Source: Pseudohongiella sp. (GTDB lineage: Bacteria > Pseudomonadota > Gammaproteobacteria > Pseudomonadales > Pseudohongiellaceae). Taken from it: a DNA stretch of 9,940 nucleotides. Below the pieces are notes generated by a model, which worked only from the letters and a program-made list of their open reading frames with translations, was not told the DNA's origin and ran no database searches. Numbering within the stretch: the stretch's first letter is position 1; each line of letters starts with the position of its first letter. A program made the translations under genes and the position numbers. The DNA lies in the NCBI GenBank assembly GCA_030652635.1, contig JAUSPW010000095.1, positions 1 through 9,940 on the forward strand. The letters run 5' to 3'. This document shows positions 6,824-9,940 of this stretch, in pieces.

Positions 6824-7590
6824 GCGAGCCCTCTGTGAGTCACAGCAAGGTGGCACTGGTCACCGGCGCAGCATCTGGCATAGGTCGCGCCTGTGCGGTA
6901 TCACTTGCCCGCAGCGGGTATCGGATTGCGGTCGGTTATCGCAGCCGTCAGGACGACGCCACTGCCTTGATTGCTGAACTCGATGGCGACGGCCATGCAC
7001 TGTTCCAGTGTGACGTGACAGACGCTGCCCAGTCCAAACAACTGGTGCAAAATGTGCTAAAACAGTTTGGTCGGGTGGATGTCTTGGTAAATGCCGCGGG
7101 CCAATTTACGCGACAAGACATCGCCGGCGGCGATTTTGAGCAGTGGCAACAGCAGTGGTCGGCCTGCCTGCATTTAAATCTGACGGCCCCCATGAACTTG
7201 GCTTTTTTAGTTGCGAGCGCCATGATGGCCCAGCGCAGCGGCAAAATAGTCAACATCACCTCGCGTGGCGCGTTCCGAGGCGAGCCTAACGCACCCGCGT
7301 ATGGCGCCGCAAAGTCAGGATTGAACTCCGCCAGTCAGTCGCTGGCACAGGCATTAGGGCAATATGGGATACACGTTTATGCTGTCGCGCCCGGTTGGAC
7401 AGAAACGCCCTCGGCAACCCCGCGTATCAAGGCCGCTGGCTGGGACGATATTGCGGCTCAAAGCCCGTTGGGACGCATTGGTCAGCCGTCGGAAATCGGC
7501 GATCTGGTCGCTTATCTGTGTAGCGACAATACAGCCTATCTGACCGGCGCGATCATTGATGCCAATGGTGCATCCTACTTGCGAAACTGA
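6820..7590 (+). CDS. Short-chain dehydrogenase/reductase, FabG-like
   Basis: This is a cytoplasmic NAD(P)H-dependent oxidoreductase of the classical SDR type, 256 residues and complete. The nucleotide loop TGAASGIG lies at 15-22. NAAG at 91-94 is a variant of the usual NNAG. The catalytic set N120, S148, Y161 and K165 is intact (YGAAK at 161-165), and VAPGWTETP follows as in 3-oxoacyl-ACP reductases. R41 after the second strand suggests NADPH, and the terminal YLTGAIIDANGA segment is typical of tetrameric SDRs. The ATG overlaps the previous stop (ATGA), with AGG (6812-6814) five bases upstream. The substrate is not shown by the sequence. A beta-ketoacyl thioester is plausible because an enoyl reductase and a hotdog protein are in the same gene string, but SDR substrates are notoriously diverse. 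Confidence 0.92.
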   Translation: MSEPSVSHSKVALVTGAASGIGRACAVSLARSGYRIAVGYRSRQDDATALIAELDGDGHALFQCDVTDAAQSKQLVQNVLKQFGRVDVLVNAAGQFTRQDIAGGDFEQWQQQWSACLHLNLTAPMNLAFLVASAMMAQRSGKIVNITSRGAFRGEPNAPAYGAAKSGLNSASQSLAQALGQYGIHVYAVAPGWTETPSATPRIKAAGWDDIAAQSPLGRIGQPSEIGDLVAYLCSDNTAYLTGAIIDANGASYLRN

Positions 7591-7610
7591 GCACTGCCCG
7601 AGCACACTTT

Positions 7611-7901
7611 ATGCCCGCTGAATTGATTATTCTGATACTGGATGCCGTGTTGATTGCGTTTTGTTATCAATTTCTGTATCCCCGTGTGGTCGGTAACAGT
7701 CGCATGCGTCTGATTATGAATGACGCCATGGCCACCGTGGTGGCCTTGATGGTTGCCGGGTCTGCGTATGCGGGCAGCGAGCAAACGTTTTCTTTGTTGG
7801 TGGCAGACGTGAACTGGTTCTGGTTTACGCTGATCACCTACAGTGTGATGGAATTACCCTTTGCCATGCGTTACATGCGCAGGCACAACATGTTGGAGTA
7901 A
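7611..7901 (+). CDS. Small three-helix membrane protein of unknown function
   Basis: I do not recognise this 96-residue protein. It is mostly hydrophobic, with likely membrane helices at about 4-24 (LIILILDAVLIAFCYQFLY), 38-54 (centred on ATVVALMVAGSAYAG) and 69-87 (WFWFTLITYSVMELPFAM). A basic loop lies around 25-36 (R25, R31, R33), and the end (RYMRRHNMLE) is also basic, which suggests the C-terminus is cytoplasmic. No cysteine pairs or metal motifs are seen. It sits 20 bases after the dehydrogenase gene and six bases before the peptidase gene, so it almost certainly shares their transcript. The ribosome site is poor (CGAGC at 7599-7603). Reading frame, hydrophobic pattern and tight fit between two certain genes support it as real. 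Confidence 0.75.
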   Translation: MPAELIILILDAVLIAFCYQFLYPRVVGNSRMRLIMNDAMATVVALMVAGSAYAGSEQTFSLLVADVNWFWFTLITYSVMELPFAMRYMRRHNMLE

Positions 7902-7907
7902 GCCTGA

Positions 7908-9185
7908 ATGTCGTATAAAAACCTGCTGTTCTGTGCATTGTTGTTTGCTGCACCCGTTCATGCGCAGCCTGCACCGGATGCGGACGTGCTGTCCGCCGCC
8001 AGTGCTCAAAAGGCGGCACTGATAGACACACTGTCTGAACTGGTAGCGATTGAATCGGGCAGTGGCGATCGCGAAGGCCTTGATCAGATCGCAGAATTGA
8101 TCGCTGAGCATTTACGCACACTAGGCGGCGATGTGGAGTTGCTGGACGCTAGCGAAGATGCGTACCGCATGTTTGATACCCCGGCACAGATTGGTCGCAT
8201 GGTGCATGCCCGATTCACCGGGACCGGGGACAAAAAAATTCTGCTGCTGGCGCATATGGACACGGTTTACATCCGCGGCATGATTGCCGAGCAACCCTTC
8301 CGTATCGACGGTGATCGCGCCTATGGTCTGGGTATCTCCGATGATAAACAAGGTGTTGCTGTCATCATTCATACCATTGCCATGCTGCAGGCCCTAGGGT
8401 TTGAGGACTACGGTACATTGACCGTACTGATTAATGGTGACGAAGAGATCAGTTCGCCCGGATCGCGCGCCACCATCACGCGTTTGGCAGCGGAACACGA
8501 TGCCGTGTTCTCAGTGGAGCCGGCCGGTATCAACAGCGATTCACTGACCCTGGCCACCAGTGGTATTGGGGCGGCGACCATGACAGTGACAGGCCGGGCG
8601 TCACACGCCGGTGCCGCACCTGAAATGGGGCGTAATGCCTTTTATGAACTGGCGCATCAGGTGCTGCAACTCAGCAATTTGTCTGAACAGGAAACCGGCC
8701 TCAAGCTGAGCTGGACGGTGGCCCAGGCCGGCACCAATCGCAATGTGATTCCGGAAAAAGCCGTGGCCAGTGGCGATATCCGCATGTTGCGCATCGAGGA
8801 CTTTGAACGCCTGCAGGCCAGGATTCAGGAGCGTCTCAGCAACAAGTTGATTCCCGACACCGAGGTGGTAGTGACCTACGAAAACCGTCGCCCGCCCCTC
8901 ACCGCAACCCCGGCCTCACGCGCCCTGAGTGAGCACGCAAAAACCATTTATGCCGAACTCGGCCGCGAACTGATCGTCAACGATCAGGCTGAGGGTGGCG
9001 GCACCGATGCAGCGTTCGCTGCGCTGGAAACACAAGCGCCTGTCATTGAACGCTTTGGTCTACAGGGTTTTGGTGCACACACCAGCAGCGCCGAATATGT
9101 GTTGCTGGATTCTATCGAGCCGCGACTGTACCTGCTGGCGCGCATGATTATGGATGTGTCGACAGGCGTGGCACCACTCCCCTAA
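7908..9185 (+). CDS. Secreted M20 zinc carboxypeptidase, carboxypeptidase G2 (glutamate carboxypeptidase)-like
   Basis: This is probably a periplasmic exopeptidase that removes a C-terminal glutamate or similar residue from peptides or folates. Residues 1-19 form a signal peptide (LLFCALLFAAPVHA, cut near A19/Q20). The metal and catalytic residues of Pseudomonas carboxypeptidase G2 are all present: H116 (LAHMDTVY), D145 (GLGISDDKQG), general base E179 and ligand E180 (NGDEEISS), E204 (SVEPA) and H391 (GFGAHTSS). Spacing between the first four ligands equals that of CPG2 (29, 35 and 24 residues), and ASHAGAAPEMGRNA marks the dimerisation lid domain. The length of 425 residues is close to the family's. 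GGAG (7895-7898) lies nine bases before the ATG. True substrates may be N-acyl amino acids or glutamyl peptides rather than folate, because M20 specificity is hard to read. Confidence 0.92.
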   Translation: MSYKNLLFCALLFAAPVHAQPAPDADVLSAASAQKAALIDTLSELVAIESGSGDREGLDQIAELIAEHLRTLGGDVELLDASEDAYRMFDTPAQIGRMVHARFTGTGDKKILLLAHMDTVYIRGMIAEQPFRIDGDRAYGLGISDDKQGVAVIIHTIAMLQALGFEDYGTLTVLINGDEEISSPGSRATITRLAAEHDAVFSVEPAGINSDSLTLATSGIGAATMTVTGRASHAGAAPEMGRNAFYELAHQVLQLSNLSEQETGLKLSWTVAQAGTNRNVIPEKAVASGDIRMLRIEDFERLQARIQERLSNKLIPDTEVVVTYENRRPPLTATPASRALSEHAKTIYAELGRELIVNDQAEGGGTDAAFAALETQAPVIERFGLQGFGAHTSSAEYVLLDSIEPRLYLLARMIMDVSTGVAPLP

Positions 9186-9188
9186 ACT
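9159..9188 (+). promoter_or_regulatory. Weak candidate internal promoter before the SSAT-like gene
   Basis: TCGACA (9159-9164, five of six matches to -35) is followed after 18 bases by TAAACT (9183-9188, four of six to -10). This overlaps the end of the peptidase gene and would give a leader of about 20 bases. It would let the last genes be expressed apart from the upstream string. It is an eye match only and could be chance. Confidence 0.25.
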
Positions 9189-9216
9189 GTGCGCCTCAGA
9201 AAACAGGGAGTCAGAC

Positions 9217-9705
9217 ATGACAGCGATTGTTATACGCCAGGCGGTACCGGATGATTCGGCGCTCATCTACCACTTTATTCGGGAACTGGCGATCTACGAG
9301 CGCGCAGAGCACGAAGTTGTCACCAATGTAGAAGGTATCCGGGAATCCATTTTTGGACCGGAGTCCACCGTCAGTGCTCTGATTTGTCTGATTGACAACA
9401 AACCGGTGGGGTACGCTGTCTACTTCTTTAACTACTCAACCTGGCTGGGCAAACGCGGACTGTTTCTGGAGGACTTGTACGTCTCTCCGGAATCCCGTGG
9501 TCTGGGCGCTGGCAAGGCCTTGCTGCACTTTTTAGCGCGCGAAGCACTTGCCAAGGGTTGCGGCCGTTTTGAGTGGAATGTGCTGGACTGGAATACACCA
9601 GCGATCGAATTTTATGAGTCGCTGGGCGCACGCCCGCAAAGTGAATGGACAGGCTATCGGTTGACCGGTCAGGCGCTGACCGACTTCGCCAACAGCAGCG
9701 TGTGA
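9217..9705 (+). CDS. GNAT acetyltransferase, SSAT-like (diamine/thialysine N-acetyltransferase)
   Basis: This cytoplasmic acetyl-CoA-dependent enzyme is related to spermidine/spermine and thialysine N-acetyltransferases. Family features are YFFNYSTWLGKRGLFLEDLYV (69-89), the acetyl-CoA loop SRGLGAGKALL (93-103) and LDWNTPAIEFYESLGA (123-138). E85 and Y133 are 48 residues apart, the same distance as the general base E92 and acid Y140 of human SSAT1. The active-site pair therefore looks intact. The protein of 162 residues is complete. The ATG at 9217 has GGGAG (about 9206-9210) upstream. The longer frame from 9154 would overlap the peptidase gene and adds no domain sequence. Likely substrates are polyamines, thialysine or other small amines. 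The sequence alone does not decide between them. Confidence 0.92.
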   Translation: MTAIVIRQAVPDDSALIYHFIRELAIYERAEHEVVTNVEGIRESIFGPESTVSALICLIDNKPVGYAVYFFNYSTWLGKRGLFLEDLYVSPESRGLGAGKALLHFLAREALAKGCGRFEWNVLDWNTPAIEFYESLGARPQSEWTGYRLTGQALTDFANSSV

Positions 9706-9733
9706 ACACGAATTTTTTGAACGAGGAAATACC

Positions 9734-9940
9734 ATGATTATCAAGCCCAAGTACCGCGGTTTTATCTGCACAACGACCCATCCGACGGGTTGTTACAACA
9801 ATGTTGCTGATCAGATTGCGGTCACACAAAAAACACTGGGTGAGCGCAGCGGCCCCAAAAAAGTGCTGGTGATTGGTGCCTCCAGTGGCTATGGTCTGGC
9901 GGCTCGTATCACCGCGGCGTTTGCCTACAAAGCAGATACG
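9734..9940 (+). CDS. fabV: Enoyl-[acyl-carrier-protein]/enoyl-CoA reductase FabV, 5' part
   Basis: This is the first 69 codons of a FabV-type trans-2-enoyl reductase, which performs the last reduction of the fatty acid elongation cycle with NADH. The start MIIKPKYRGFICTTTHPTGC (1-20) and the cofactor loop VLVIGASSGYGLAARI (44-59) are diagnostic of FabV and unlike FabI. FabV enzymes of several gammaproteobacteria are known to resist triclosan. The rest of the protein, including the catalytic Tyr and Lys, lies beyond the window. GAGGAA (9723-9728) is a strong ribosome site five bases before the ATG. The gene follows the SSAT-like gene by 28 bases and may share its transcript or have its own promoter. 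The truncation is caused by the window edge, not by damage. Confidence 0.95.
   Translation, partial: MIIKPKYRGFICTTTHPTGCYNNVADQIAVTQKTLGERSGPKKVLVIGASSGYGLAARITAAFAYKADT

Noticed and set aside
9154..9216. Upstream in-frame extension of the SSAT-like acetyltransferase
   Set aside because: It overlaps the peptidase end, while the ATG at 9217 has a good GGGAG site and matches the family start.
9699..9718. Stem CGTG-TGAA-CACG followed by AATTTTTT, terminator-like, between the SSAT-like gene and fabV
   Set aside because: The stem has only four secure base pairs, overlaps the stop codon and sits right before the fabV ribosome site. It is too weak to call a terminator.
1..9940. Search for CRISPR arrays, tRNA genes, transposons, toxin-antitoxin or phage-defence genes
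   Set aside because: No spaced repeats, cloverleaf-like stretches, terminal inverted repeats or recognisable defence or mobile proteins were seen. The genes present are metabolic, transport or unknown.

Overview
The window looks like ordinary chromosome from a gammaproteobacterium, probably a marine or environmental lineage near Pseudomonadales. This is an inference. It rests on the very close resemblance of the racemase to E. coli YgeA, an EmrAB-type efflux pair, a FabV-type enoyl reductase, slightly GC-rich balanced codon use and dense packing with ATGA start/stop overlaps. I see no tRNA, rRNA, CRISPR array, insertion sequence, integrase or phage gene, and no gene-free stretch longer than about 126 bases.

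Left end (1-2394, + strand): the 3' part of an EmrA-like membrane fusion protein, followed 13 bases later by a complete EmrB-like 14-helix drug/proton antiporter. Together they form the inner-membrane and periplasmic parts of a tripartite efflux pump. This unit meets a single minus-strand gene (2401-3168, class II aldolase/adducin family) tail to tail, with only six bases between the stop codons.

Middle and right (3295-9940, + strand): from a 126-base divergent promoter region, ten genes run in one direction with no gap above about 31 bases. In order they are an unrecognised single-pass membrane protein, a double-hotdog MaoC-like protein, a YgeA-type amino acid racemase, an MscS-family channel, a phosphinothricin-acetyltransferase-like GNAT, a FabG-like short-chain dehydrogenase, a small three-helix membrane protein, a secreted carboxypeptidase-G2-like M20 peptidase, an SSAT-like (polyamine/thialysine) GNAT and the start of fabV. 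Three junctions are four-base ATGA overlaps, so at least those pairs are probably translationally coupled.

How the genes may work together is uncertain. Two loose themes can be read: amino-acid and amine handling (racemase, two acetyltransferases, glutamate-releasing peptidase) and acyl-CoA/acyl-ACP reduction (hotdog, SDR, FabV). Most members are recognisable housekeeping or accessory enzymes. I do not see a convincing new defence or mobile system. The least explained parts are the unknown membrane protein coupled to the hotdog protein and racemase, and the divergent control region in front of them.
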